A DNA stretch of 64,000 nt from Polychytrium aggregatum (taxonomy: Eukaryota > Chytridiomycota > Chytridiomycetes > Polychytriales): contig NW_026516216.1 in the NCBI RefSeq assembly GCF_025602895.1, forward strand, positions 310,001-374,000, given 5' to 3'. The notes beneath the pieces are model-generated. The model was not told the origin of the DNA. It worked only from the letters and a program-made list of their open reading frames with translations, and searched no databases. Position numbers and translations under genes: made by a program. Every line of letters starts with the position of its first letter. Position 1 is the stretch's first letter. Of this stretch, positions 11,990-21,672 are shown piece by piece.

Positions 11990-13880
11990 ATGAGCCACGA
12001 TCTGCTCAGGAATCGCCTGACACCATTGGATGTTCCGGAGCTGCTCTACTCCACTCTCTACCACCTGCCGGTCAAGACGCTGGCGATATGCCGGCGGGTC
12101 TCGCGGCTGTGGCGAGCATGCGCCGAAGTCGTTCGCAACGACCGAAAACAGGAGCAAACGCAGCTCATTCTCATTCTCTCGCGCCATCGTATGGACGCTG
12201 CCTCGGTGGAGGGGCAGCCGAGTCTGCGGGGCTGGGGCAGTCTTGACGGTGGCTCGATTCTGCACTATCCTATCCCGGAGGAATCGCATGTCGTGGTGAT
12301 CCCGCTCAGGCTAAAGGACCGGTTCTTGCTGGACCACTACCACACCGTCTGCGAGTATCACACCGACGGCGGGGATCTCGAGAAGGCTTTCGAAGCCGGA
12401 TGGCTCCCCATCACCGACAGCTTTGACAATCCTGCTGCGTTTGCGGTGCATTTCGGTCCGCCCAGCGCGAACATGGCGTTTCCAGTGCTTGGAGGCGCCC
12501 CATCGCGCTCTGCTTCAACCGCCCGGATCGATGTCATGGCCCGTCAGCTATGCAGCCTTGGCGACAGGAAGCTGGAGTACTACGGGCCCGATTTTGTTCT
12601 CGACCTCTCGTATCTTAACCCAAAGACTCTGGCATGGATGCAAGACCGGCCCATGGGGCCGCACCGACGCGGACTGAACCAAAAGATCGTCATGGTCAAG
12701 CGCCTGGCTATCAATGAGAGCTGGAAGACCATGAGATCGGGTCGGATCTACTCGAGCGACGGACTGGGCTTGCTCGGGAGAGCCTTTGGCAAGCATAACA
12801 TCCACGACCCGTACGAACGACTCAGGGGCAAGGCCCAGTTTCTGCTGCGGAAGCAAATCTTTATGAACTCCGAGGGAATCGCAGACTGGAGTGCTCTCTC
12901 GCAAGAGATCAGTAGCTCGTGGACCGACAGGGTGAGTCCGGGTGCCTAATAGCCACTCGGCGGGGCCGATAAGACCGAAGGTTGGACAGATCTAAGCAGC
13001 ATTGCGCTAGTTGAGCACCATCCAAAGATACAAACATCCGCTCGAGGCACAGATGCACCTGGGACGCTGCCTGGGCCATCGTTGTGTCGTTTGTCGTCCC
13101 ACCGTAGACCTCGCCATCTCTCGCTTCTGGGATGACTGCCCTGGGCATACATGCAACCATGCAACCATGCATACTTGCTTTCTAACGCACCCGGTGCGGT
13201 CGCCTCTCGCCCTCGCTCTCACTCTCGCCCTCGCCATTGCAGCTGATGCAATTCATGGATGTGGATTTCAAGATCAAGCAAAAGCAGATTCAGATCGTAA
13301 ACAACATGCAGATCGGCGCCGCCGTCCGGGACCAGCTGGCTCTGAAGCTCAAACGTGGCACCGTCGATGCCCTCACGTCTCTGCCGCTGGGGATCTGCTA
13401 TCTGCGCCGCATCGGCTACGCAGGCGACTGCTCAAACCCAGCCAGTATTTTCGACTATTTGTCAGCATATGACCCGTGGGACTACTATCTGTAAGTACGC
13501 CGCTTGCGTCCCAATGCCATCTAGAACGCATTCAGATCGCTGCCTCGGGATAACTGCCATTCGATATTTGGCTTCGAGTTACGACACCATGGTTTGAGCG
13601 AGGAAACCATATGCCTGGACACATACAGACATTTGTATCGAGTGACCATTGACGCACACCATTCATATACGACTCCAACTCCATCAGCCACAACACGACA
13701 CATCCTCAAGAAGAAAAGGAAATGAACGAGGCCTCGGCTATTAAAGCAATCACCAAGCGCCCCCGAATCCAGGAAGCCGAGAGACACGGCCTCTACACCG
13801 AGGGAATCCAGGTGCTTGAGCAGATCCACGCCACATACAAGGAGATGATTGAATCGACGGCGTCGAGCGAGCAGCCGTAG
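11990..13880 (+). CDS. F-box-like protein of unknown substrate
   Basis: Three exons (11990-12931, 13243-13490, 13688-13880) give 460 aa. The start is the ATG in MSHDLLRNRLTPLDVPELL. Residues about 8-45 resemble an F-box: a Leu-Pro core followed by LAICRRVSRLWRACAEVV. An F-box would recruit the protein to Skp1-Cullin-F-box ubiquitin ligases. I do not recognise the rest, which has no LRR, WD40 or Kelch repeats, so the target is unknown. The second donor overlaps an in-frame stop (CT|GTAAGT). The third exon was found by phase and composition: an acceptor at 13687 restores the frame and reads to a charged helical C-terminus. If that intron is not removed, the protein would end at 13494. Confidence 0.65.
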
Positions 13881-14485
13881 CGAGCCCCCTGTCTCTGGCT
13901 GCCGGAGGTCAGCCCGGTACTCATCCGCAGTGAGAAGGCCGCTCGATTCAGCACGTTCTGTCGCCAAAGGCGGTGTGCTGGTGGATCAGAACAGATGGCT
14001 CGAGCGAATGAACTCTGCGGTGTGGTGGCATGCCACCAAGATACAAAGCACACTGCCCCGTTGTTCCGTGCACATTCCCACCCAAAAACAGCAGCCAGCC
14101 AGCCAGCCAGTTCCCACGACCGTCCATCGGTGTGGTGTGGTGTGGTGTGGTGGGGGCGATTGTTCGAAGATGGGCTGAGTCGAAGTCCAGGGTAGAAGTG
14201 CGAACAAGCAGAGGGGCTCAATTTATGAAAGCACTGACTGTAGCTCTGGGCTGGCGTTTGCATAGCCGATCACAGATTTGCATTGCACCGGATCCGATTG
14301 TGCATGGCCGGCGGGACCGCACAACCGGGCGACCCCCCATCGTATTTCGGCTGCGGCCATACCAAGACTCTGTTTGCCTTCTGCCATTCACCGGCTGCCT
14401 TCTACCCACCATCGATTTCGCTCTGCTCCCACTGGCTTGTTTGTCGGCCAGTTCCCGTCTATCCGCCATCAGAGCCGCTTTAGTC
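13881..14485. other. Intergenic with short simple repeats
   Basis: About 600 bases separating the F-box-like gene from the HMG-box gene. It contains a CAGC tract (about 14091-14110) and a GGTGT tract (about 14129-14153). The open frame extending upstream from the HMG gene is not supported as coding. Presumed promoter and 5' UTR of the HMG gene. Confidence 0.4.
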
Positions 14486-16519
14486 ATGGAGAATACAGCC
14501 AATCCTGGAAACCCGCTGCCCCAGAACAATGTCGCCGGTCCGAATGCCACAAGGTTTGATCTCCAGGCGTGGTTGCGGCACTCGTTGGTGTCGCTGTCGA
14601 TGCTCTCAGGCAACCCGCTCCTTGCCCATTCCATCAGCCAGCCCTCGCAGCTGCAGATAGACATTGCGAGTATGTGCGTCTCGGCCAACCCGCAGGGCAA
14701 CGTGATCTTGGTTCCTGTCGTAGTCTCTGCCGACGGCCCGGTCGAACCACTTTCCAAGAGCGATGCCGAAGAGCCGAAGCGCCCCGTAAACAGCTTCATG
14801 TGCTTCCGTGCAGCCATGTACCCTATCCTGCGCGAGCAATATCCGAACAAGAACAGTCGAGACATTGTCCTCATCATCAGCAGCTATTGGCGGGAAGCGT
14901 CGCCGGAAATCAAGAGCTATTTCAGGAAAGAAGCTGCAGCCATCAGGGCCGAGCACAAGAAAACATGGCCCGATTACCAGTACAACAAGCCCTCGAAGAA
15001 ACCCGCGGTTGCCTCGGAGATTCCAGCGACGCCGCTTCCACTTCAGCTCCAAGGCAAAGGCACCATCAGCATCAACAGCAGCAGCAGCGGCAGTAACAGT
15101 CGCGGTAGTAGTAGTGCCTCTCGGAAGAAAAGCTCAGTCCGGTCTGTGGCAAACAAGACCCCTGACCCCCGACAGCTCCCAATCGATTATCCAGGCAGCC
15201 TCATCGAGCAGGTCAGCTGGAATGCGCTCGGGTCTCTTCATCCCGATCTCGGCGCTCCCGTCCTGGCGAACCAGCCCGTGGTTGCTTCCAATTCGTGGAA
15301 CGGCCAGGCATCACAGAGCACCGAGTCGATCGCTGAATCTCTCGAGAGCGTCGACACGGAGCCCCCTGGTCGATGGGCCGAATGGGCTCTCCCGGGCTCG
15401 TTCGCAGTCGCTGAAGGCAATGCCGCAGGCTGGGTTGTCAGCATGAACCATGAGGCAGCCTTGGGCTCGAGCTCATCTTCCAGTTTGAACTCGTCGAGCT
15501 TTAGTCTGCACCAGCCCGACAACTCTATCCAAGCCATGTCCGTGCTTGAGGCGGCCGTCGCACCACAGCCATTCACCGCAAACGAGCTTGCTGCAGCCTT
15601 GGAACTGGGCTCGGCTCAGCCATCGCTCACAGAGTCCTCCACCAAGATGTCGGTACTGAACTGGCGCCAGGAATCCGAGCTGCTCCAGGAAGGATCCGCG
15701 CTTGGATCAGTCATTTGTTCCGGGGCGCCAGCAGCCGGCCAGGTCGATGCGAATCTGCTGACAAACCTTGGATTCAACGTCTCCAGCCATCTCGGTCTGG
15801 GCCGAACTGGTGAGTCTGGATCGGGCAACCGGACCCAAACCGATGCAAAGCAGTACGGCATCGGACATGGCATGGATGAGGGCGGGGCTGTCCCCGAGCC
15901 TGTTGGTCACTCCGACCTCGCCGAAAGTACCATCGCCCCGGACACACATGATCAAAACGAAGCTGCTCTCCCGACCGAAAGCTCGACTCTCTGCAGCAAC
16001 GTAGTCGAAACCGGCGCCGTTGCTCCAGGCGAGACCGGTCTGGAGCCTGGTGCCGTGTCTCTGATATCCAAGGCCACTGAGAGGTTGACCGACCAGAGCC
16101 GGAGCCGACGAGGTTCCTTCCGTGAGAAGTTTGCATCGTTGAATCCATCGACGACCCTGGTGCGTCCAGCCGACCATGCCGAGCAGGTGTTTATACACCG
16201 ACCCATTACCGAGATGGTTGGGCCCATCTCAAGCAGCCTACGCCGATACACCCCGCGATCGGCGACGTCGAGTGACCTGGACCAGCTCGCGGAATCGTTT
16301 TTGCACATGCCTTCGCCAAGCATGCAAACGGATGGGTCGGCCTCGGCATCGAAGTTGTTCACGCCAAGAAAGGGCGGCATCTTCAGCTTCCCAGCTCCAG
16401 CACTTGCGTTTCCGAGCAACAGGATCTCGCCAAAGCCACCAGGTCTATCTCCTCCAGGATACTTGACCCGTGCACTGATCATCTCGCCGTCGGCACTGAC
16501 TCGGTCTCCTATAATTTAG
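14486..16519 (+). CDS. HMG-box transcription factor, MATA_HMG-like
   Basis: An intronless frame of 677 aa. The ATG at 14486 is chosen because protein-like sequence begins there. The HMG box lies at about residues 97-166: PKRPVNSFMCFRAAM starts helix 1, and YWREASPEIKSYFRKEAA covers helices 2-3. The first-helix motif (R-P-x-N-S-F-x-x-F/Y-R) is characteristic of the sequence-specific MATA_HMG/SOX-type group, to which fungal mating-type and sex-locus HMG proteins belong, rather than of abundant HMGB-type proteins. Basic residues follow the box, then a serine-run linker and a long low-complexity Ser/Ala/Glu-rich tail. It is probably nuclear and DNA-binding. The flanking genes (F-box-like and enoyl-CoA hydratase-like) are not the flanks known for Mucoromycota sex loci, so a mating role is only a possibility. 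Confidence 0.8.
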   Translation: MENTANPGNPLPQNNVAGPNATRFDLQAWLRHSLVSLSMLSGNPLLAHSISQPSQLQIDIASMCVSANPQGNVILVPVVVSADGPVEPLSKSDAEEPKRPVNSFMCFRAAMYPILREQYPNKNSRDIVLIISSYWREASPEIKSYFRKEAAAIRAEHKKTWPDYQYNKPSKKPAVASEIPATPLPLQLQGKGTISINSSSSGSNSRGSSSASRKKSSVRSVANKTPDPRQLPIDYPGSLIEQVSWNALGSLHPDLGAPVLANQPVVASNSWNGQASQSTESIAESLESVDTEPPGRWAEWALPGSFAVAEGNAAGWVVSMNHEAALGSSSSSSLNSSSFSLHQPDNSIQAMSVLEAAVAPQPFTANELAAALELGSAQPSLTESSTKMSVLNWRQESELLQEGSALGSVICSGAPAAGQVDANLLTNLGFNVSSHLGLGRTGESGSGNRTQTDAKQYGIGHGMDEGGAVPEPVGHSDLAESTIAPDTHDQNEAALPTESSTLCSNVVETGAVAPGETGLEPGAVSLISKATERLTDQSRSRRGSFREKFASLNPSTTLVRPADHAEQVFIHRPITEMVGPISSSLRRYTPRSATSSDLDQLAESFLHMPSPSMQTDGSASASKLFTPRKGGIFSFPAPALAFPSNRISPKPPGLSPPGYLTRALIISPSALTRSPII

Positions 16520-16749
16520 GGCCCAGACGCCTCCCAAACACCTCAGCCGCAATATACCAAACAGGACGATGTCGACACGCTGTCGATATGCTCGGCTGAC
16601 CGCGCGCGGTGCAAGGAGGCGTGTGATCAAACTCCGTTCCAAGAGTCGATTTGAGATACACCCAGCCGTTTCAGATTCTAGCCGGGATGGCAGAGCCTAG
16701 CTCTTCTCCTGTTACCAAGAGCGGTGAACAGTAGGGGATGTCGCCATCG

Positions 16750-18786
16750 TTACTGGCCCTTGTAAACAGGCTTGCGCTTTTCCTGGAAGGCGCGGAGACC
16801 TGCATATGCAACCATGACGCAATATTCAATACGTTACTGAGTACGGATCGGATCGAAACTAATCGGATCGAAACTAATCGAGTCGAATAAAATAGAATCG
16901 ATGGTGCCCAGACGATCGTCTTGTCGTGCAAGGCATTGGCTGCGTTGGCAGCCAGCGGACAGTGGACAATGTACCTTCCAGACGATCTTCCGTGGGAATC
17001 ACCTGGGCATAGCATGTCTGCTCAAATGCCATTCCAGAGGCGCTGGGTGCCAGACAGAAGAGCAATGGGCAATCAAGCATACGGGTCAGAAAGCTGATTG
17101 TGTCATGGCGTTGTCTTGGCTACAGCCTCGACTTGCGACACGGTCGTCGGGCAGCGATCAGATAATATCACGCACCTGTCCAGCTGGATACCCCGGTCGA
17201 CAGCCAGCTTGGCCATACGAATGGCAATCGGTCCTGCAGCAACATTCATGGTAATCAGCAGGCTGCAGTAGGACACATCCACGATCGAGTCCCTCCGTGG
17301 CTTCTCTCAAAGCATACACACCTTGAGGCAGGATCTCTTGGGCAAGTTCAACTGCCTTGTCGAAGGCAGATCCTTCGACGGCATAGTTGCAGAGTCCTTG
17401 AAGCAAGGTCGGCGATTTTGCGTTCGATGGGAGCCACGCATAACACTTTTAGTATGGTATATGCGGGTTGGCAAGCGATGCCGGCACCATCTCAACGTTG
17501 GCCAAAGCGTCCGAGGAGCTGCAGGTACAGGTCGTCTCTGTGTCTGCCAGGTCCCTGTCCTGACGAACAATGCTTACCCCAGTCAACAGATTGCTTGTAG
17601 TTCAAGATGCGTCCTGTGAAGATGAGCTCCTTGGCCTTGGCCGCACCGATCAGCCGAGGCAGTCTCTGGGTGCCTCCGGCTCCGGGAATAATCGCCAGCT
17701 TGGTTTCGGGGAGGGCCAGCTTGGCGCCAGTTCCTGGAGCGGGTACATTGCGGGTTCTTGGGTTGAGGGATGGCTCTCGAGCACACCCTGCAGGCCCGTG
17801 CCAATCGAATGCATCTCAATCTGTCTTACCCGCCACTCTCATGTCGGTTGCAAGAGCCACTTCCAGGCCACCACCCATGGCCGCGCCGTCGATCGCAGAA
17901 ATCGTGGGCATTGGGAGAGTCTGGAAATCGGGACAAACAGGAGAGCGATCAGCATATGGCCCCAGCGTAGCCAACGACGAGCAGCACACACCGACTCTCT
18001 CCTGTGACCTACTTCCAAGTCGACAAAGGCTGTTCTTAGACCGTGGACAAAGGCAGCGACCTCGGCCTGGGTCATCTTTTGGCGCTCCTGAAGCCAATGC
18101 AAAGTGAGCAACTCTGGTTGATCGATAGCTGGCCAGCAAGCATCTATCCCAAGCGGATGCAAGGGTGACCCACCTTGAGGTCGGCACCGGCGCAGAAGAC
18201 TCGATCGACTAGGCTCCGGACGATCAGGACGCGGCAGTTACTGGGATAAGAGTCGGTGAGGTTGACTTTGACAAAGATGACTGCTCGTCCTGTGGATCGA
18301 CGAGCTATTGCGAGCGAGCAGGTGAACTTACGGGTCAAAGCGGAGCTCATGAAGATTGCTGCGGAACTGATCCATGAACGCCTTGCCCAGAGCATTCTTG
18401 GCAACCGGGCGATTCAGGTTGAGGATATAGATGCCTTTGGAAAAGAACCGAGGGTCAGGACGATGCCCATGTGAAGCAACAGATGATATGATACTGTTGC
18501 GACGTCAGCAAGCTCCATAGTGAGGAACCCCGCCAGCCAGGGCGGTCCTTGTGCTTGCGATGGGATCGGGAAGCCATCTGCCCCATCGCACTTGCTCTGC
18601 GAAAGCAGATGAACAGTCCCTGAGATAACTAGATGCGTCCATACCCTCGCGATCGCCCGAGAGCCTCTCGACGAAGCACTCGGCCGCATTGTTGGCGAAG
18701 CTGGAGTCAGCGCGGATGCCTCCCGCTCGTCGGGACGAGATTCGAGGAATCGAGGCGAGCGGACGTCGAAACAGGAGCGAGTTCAT
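16750..18786 (-). CDS. Methylglutaconyl-CoA hydratase-like enzyme (crotonase), mitochondrial
   Basis: Ten exons (complement): 18645-18786, 18332-18434, 18174-18240, 18013-18087, 17830-17920, 17578-17733, 17322-17396, 17176-17233, 16975-17042 and 16750-16799. Every phase joins, giving 294 aa. The N-terminus ([20 protein letters not shown]) is Arg-rich without acidic residues, like a mitochondrial presequence. Crotonase signatures are FCAGADLK and [20 protein letters not shown] (oxyanion hole), then [20 protein letters not shown]. The C-terminal [15 protein letters not shown] and [12 protein letters not shown] match AUH best, the enzyme that hydrates 3-methylglutaconyl-CoA to HMG-CoA in leucine breakdown. 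A general enoyl-CoA hydratase is the alternative. It has far more introns than its neighbours. Intron 16800-16974 holds a short ATCGGATCGAAACTA repeat. Confidence 0.92.
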
Positions 18787-19247
18787 GGCGGTCTGGCAGT
18801 GCGTTGGCGCTGACGGCAGGGCTGATCAGGACGACGGAGGGAAAGGATGCAGCCAGCTGGGCGGGCAAAGGTCGGGGACGGCCTCGGGACAGAGCCCGGG
18901 ACAGCAGGGGCCATTCCCGGTTCCGATGGGGCTCGGAGGAGGGGACACCCCTCTTTGGAACAACGAGCACGGCCGGTGCTGGGCAGGGAGAGGGCAGCGC
19001 CGCCTCTTTATGCCAGCCCCGGTGCTGGATGCGGAATCAAGTCTAATGTCAAATGCAGCGTCAAATGCAGCGTCAAATGCAGCGTCAACTCCAGTGTCAA
19101 ATCCGGTGCCGAATGCAGAGCGACAAGACGAGCCGGTGTTGACCAAAACAGTCGCCAATAACCGTCCAAAGCCCGTCCAAGCGACCCGCTTCCTCTTGCG
19201 GCACACTCTGCCCCCATCTGCCATCGCAACAGCCCCGTCCAACAGCC
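18787..19247. promoter_or_regulatory. Shared divergent promoter region with 12-base repeat
   Basis: 460 bases between two divergent start codons, the crotonase (-) and the DUF4097-like membrane protein (+). Both promoters must lie here. From about 19048 to 19117 there are three perfect units of GTCAAATGCAGC followed by decaying copies with the same period. No TATA element was identified with confidence. Confidence 0.45.
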
Positions 19248-21246
19248 ATGAGCAACGTCAAGAAGGACCTGCTGTTCAACACACACGGCACCAGCAGCCA
19301 GCCCGAGGAAGAGGCCCTGCCTGCTTACGGACCAGCTCATCCTGTGCCTGCCTACAGCCAGCCCTTGCTCGCAGACCCAGGCCAGGCCAGCACTGGCCAA
19401 AACAACGCCTTCGTCTATCCTCCTCAGCCTGCCCACCCCGTGCAGTACGATCCTACCGCAGATAAACATGTCCGCCGACTGCGCAAGTTCCGATGCTGTG
19501 GCCTGTCCATCGGCGGTGTGGTGCTGGTGGTGCTCATCGTCGTTGGGGTTGTGCTTGGCGTTTACCACGTACGTCTTGCTTGACAACCAGCTTGGCAACC
19601 AGCTTGACAACCAGCTTGACAACCAGCTTGACGACCCGCTTAGCAGCGGCGACGAAAGCCCCAATTGCGATTCGCTCACTGCATGGTCCTGTCGACCACT
19701 CTCTTGGTCCGCAGAACGTCATCTTTGGAGCAATCCAGGGCAACTACCAGTGGCCGTCAAACTCGAACCTGCAGCCTCAAAACGAGTTCGAGAGTCCGTT
19801 CCCGATGATCCCCGAAGGCAGCTATCCTTCGTATCCGCTCCAGTCGCCGATCAGCGTCAGCGGTATCTCGGCCGTCTCGGTCAGCGTCCAGGGCTCGATT
19901 GTAAGTGGTTGTTGGTTGTGCTTTGCCGATCTTGGCCCTGGCATGTACAGTCTTGTCTCTGCGATGCCACCGTTCCCTCACGTCCACCGACTTGTCGCTA
20001 ACGATGCTCTCAATGCTGCCAACCACACTGCACACACTGCACACACTGCTCAACTCATCGCCTCGCACCTCCAACAGTCGGCCGGCTTTGTCCTCACCTC
20101 CCATAATCTCAACAACTCCAATGTCCTCCTCACCTACCACTACCATCTCTCGGACCAGTCGCTGCTGAGCCAAGTATCAGCCACCGTCAACACTCAGGGG
20201 ACGCTGTCGCTCCTGGTCCAAGCCCCAACAGCGACTGCCTCACAGAGCTACTTTGTCGCTGTCGAGGTCCAGCTTCCCCAAGTTCTCAGCAGTGCCCTCA
20301 ATATCAGTCTTACGTGCGCAAGCGGTACCATCTCGATCGTCAATCTTCACCCAACACAGGCTCTGGGACTTGTTCAGATTCAGGCTGCAAGCGCCGACGT
20401 TGCCGTTTCGGTAAGCTTGCCAACTGCTGCTAGTACCGCAACATGCGCATAGAATCGTAGGCGATCTGATGTGACCTTTATATTGTTGTCTGGCTCTAGA
20501 ACGTTGTCACCGCAGCCTCTTCAAACATCACCCTTCAGACCACAAGTGGTAATCTGGCCCTGCAGGTAGGAATCAGTCGCTCTTGCCCACAACTTCCCGA
20601 TGTTGTTCTCGGGTCGTGTATCTCACCAGCGGCTGATCCCTCCCTCTAGAATTCCAACATCAGCGCCCTCTCTGTCGTCAGCACCAGCGGCAATGTCGGT
20701 CTCACGGCTGTTGTTTCGACCTTGCTCGATATCTCAACCAACAGTGGCAGCATCCAGACGACCGTAAGTGTTGCGCTGTATGGTGCAAGTCGCCTGCTTT
20801 CACTCTTGGGATGAGGCAAGAGTGCAGCACGAAGGCAGCTAACAACTGGTGGCATATTATAGGGATCCTCGGCTTCTCAACACGCCGGCTTCACCACCAC
20901 GAGCGGACGATTTAGTGGCGATATTTCCATCGGCTCTCAGCTCAAGCAGTCCTCCACTAGCGGTGATGTTTCGCTGGGTGTCTCGCTCACTGGAACTATC
21001 TCGACCGCCTACTCCCTTGACTTCCATTCCACCAGCGGCGATATCAGCCCCCGGTTCTCTGGCCCGATTGTCGGCTCCATCGACATCACCACCAACTCCG
21101 GCTCGGTCCAGGTCAGCGGCAGCTCGGTCGTGCTGAGCCCCTCAACAGGCTCAAAGGAAGTCACCGGACAGGTTGGCGGAAGCACTTCGCCGAGCCATCT
21201 GACCGTTTCCACGACCAGCGGAGATGTCAACGTCCAGTTTTCTTGA
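19248..21246 (+). CDS. Single-pass membrane protein with DUF4097-like repeat domain
   Basis: Six exons (19248-19568, 19715-19900, 20078-20410, 20500-20565, 20650-20763, 20863-21246), all joined in phase 0, give 467 aa. The first exon encodes a Pro/Ala/Tyr-rich cytosolic N-terminus and a strong membrane helix after a basic stretch (GGVVLVVLIVVGVVLGVYH). There is no cleavable signal, so a type II orientation is likely. The extracellular part is rich in short repeats of the form (S/T)TSG(D/N)(V/I)xxx, such as TTSGRFSGDISIG and TTSGDVNVQFS. This pattern resembles the beta-strand ladder of DUF4097/adhesin-like domains and also LEA-2-type proteins of fungi. Function unknown; an adhesive or wall-associated role is only a guess. 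The phase-0 introns between repeat blocks would allow exon loss without frameshift. Confidence 0.75.
19580..19640 (+). repeat. 12-base tandem repeat in intron 1
   Basis: About five copies of TTGACAACCAGC with single changes, inside the first intron of the DUF4097-like gene. The unit length matches the promoter repeat 500 bases upstream, but the sequence differs. Confidence 0.8.
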
Positions 21247-21672
21247 GGGACAACCTAATGCGGTCCTGTCGACTATACCTTTTGGCTCATCCGTCCCATG
21301 ACGGCTTCACTCTTGTTGTTATTTCTTGGCTTTACTGGCGCCACTGACCAGTGACCAAATACAAGTCCGACAAATATATCGATTTTGGACACACGATTTG
21401 ACCATGATGGGCGGGTGTGTATTCGGGACCAGAGAACAGCGACACATGGACCCGGCTCAAAAACAATGTCCCGCTGTCGCGCCGTAGCTTTGCAGGAATC
21501 CCACTCGCATCACTTGATAAATAGAGACATGTATTTAAGCAGAGACCACAGACAGAGACCATAGACAGAGAAAACAAGCAGAGAAAACAAGCAAAGAAAA
21601 CAGTATCGTCAGGCCGCACCCTCGAGTCACTGGCATCGCCAGAGCGCTACATTGTGTCGGCGGCTTCTCTGG
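21247..21672. other. Convergent 3' flanks
   Basis: About 425 bases between the stop codons of the DUF4097-like gene (+) and the LRR gene (-). From about 21539 to 21602 there is a purine-rich tract with repeated AGAGAAAACAAGC/AGAGACCA units. No gene seen. Confidence 0.45.

Noticed and set aside
14030-14485. N-terminal extension of the HMG-box frame
   Set aside because: It reads through simple repeats and looks like 5' UTR. The ATG at 14486 starts natural-looking sequence.
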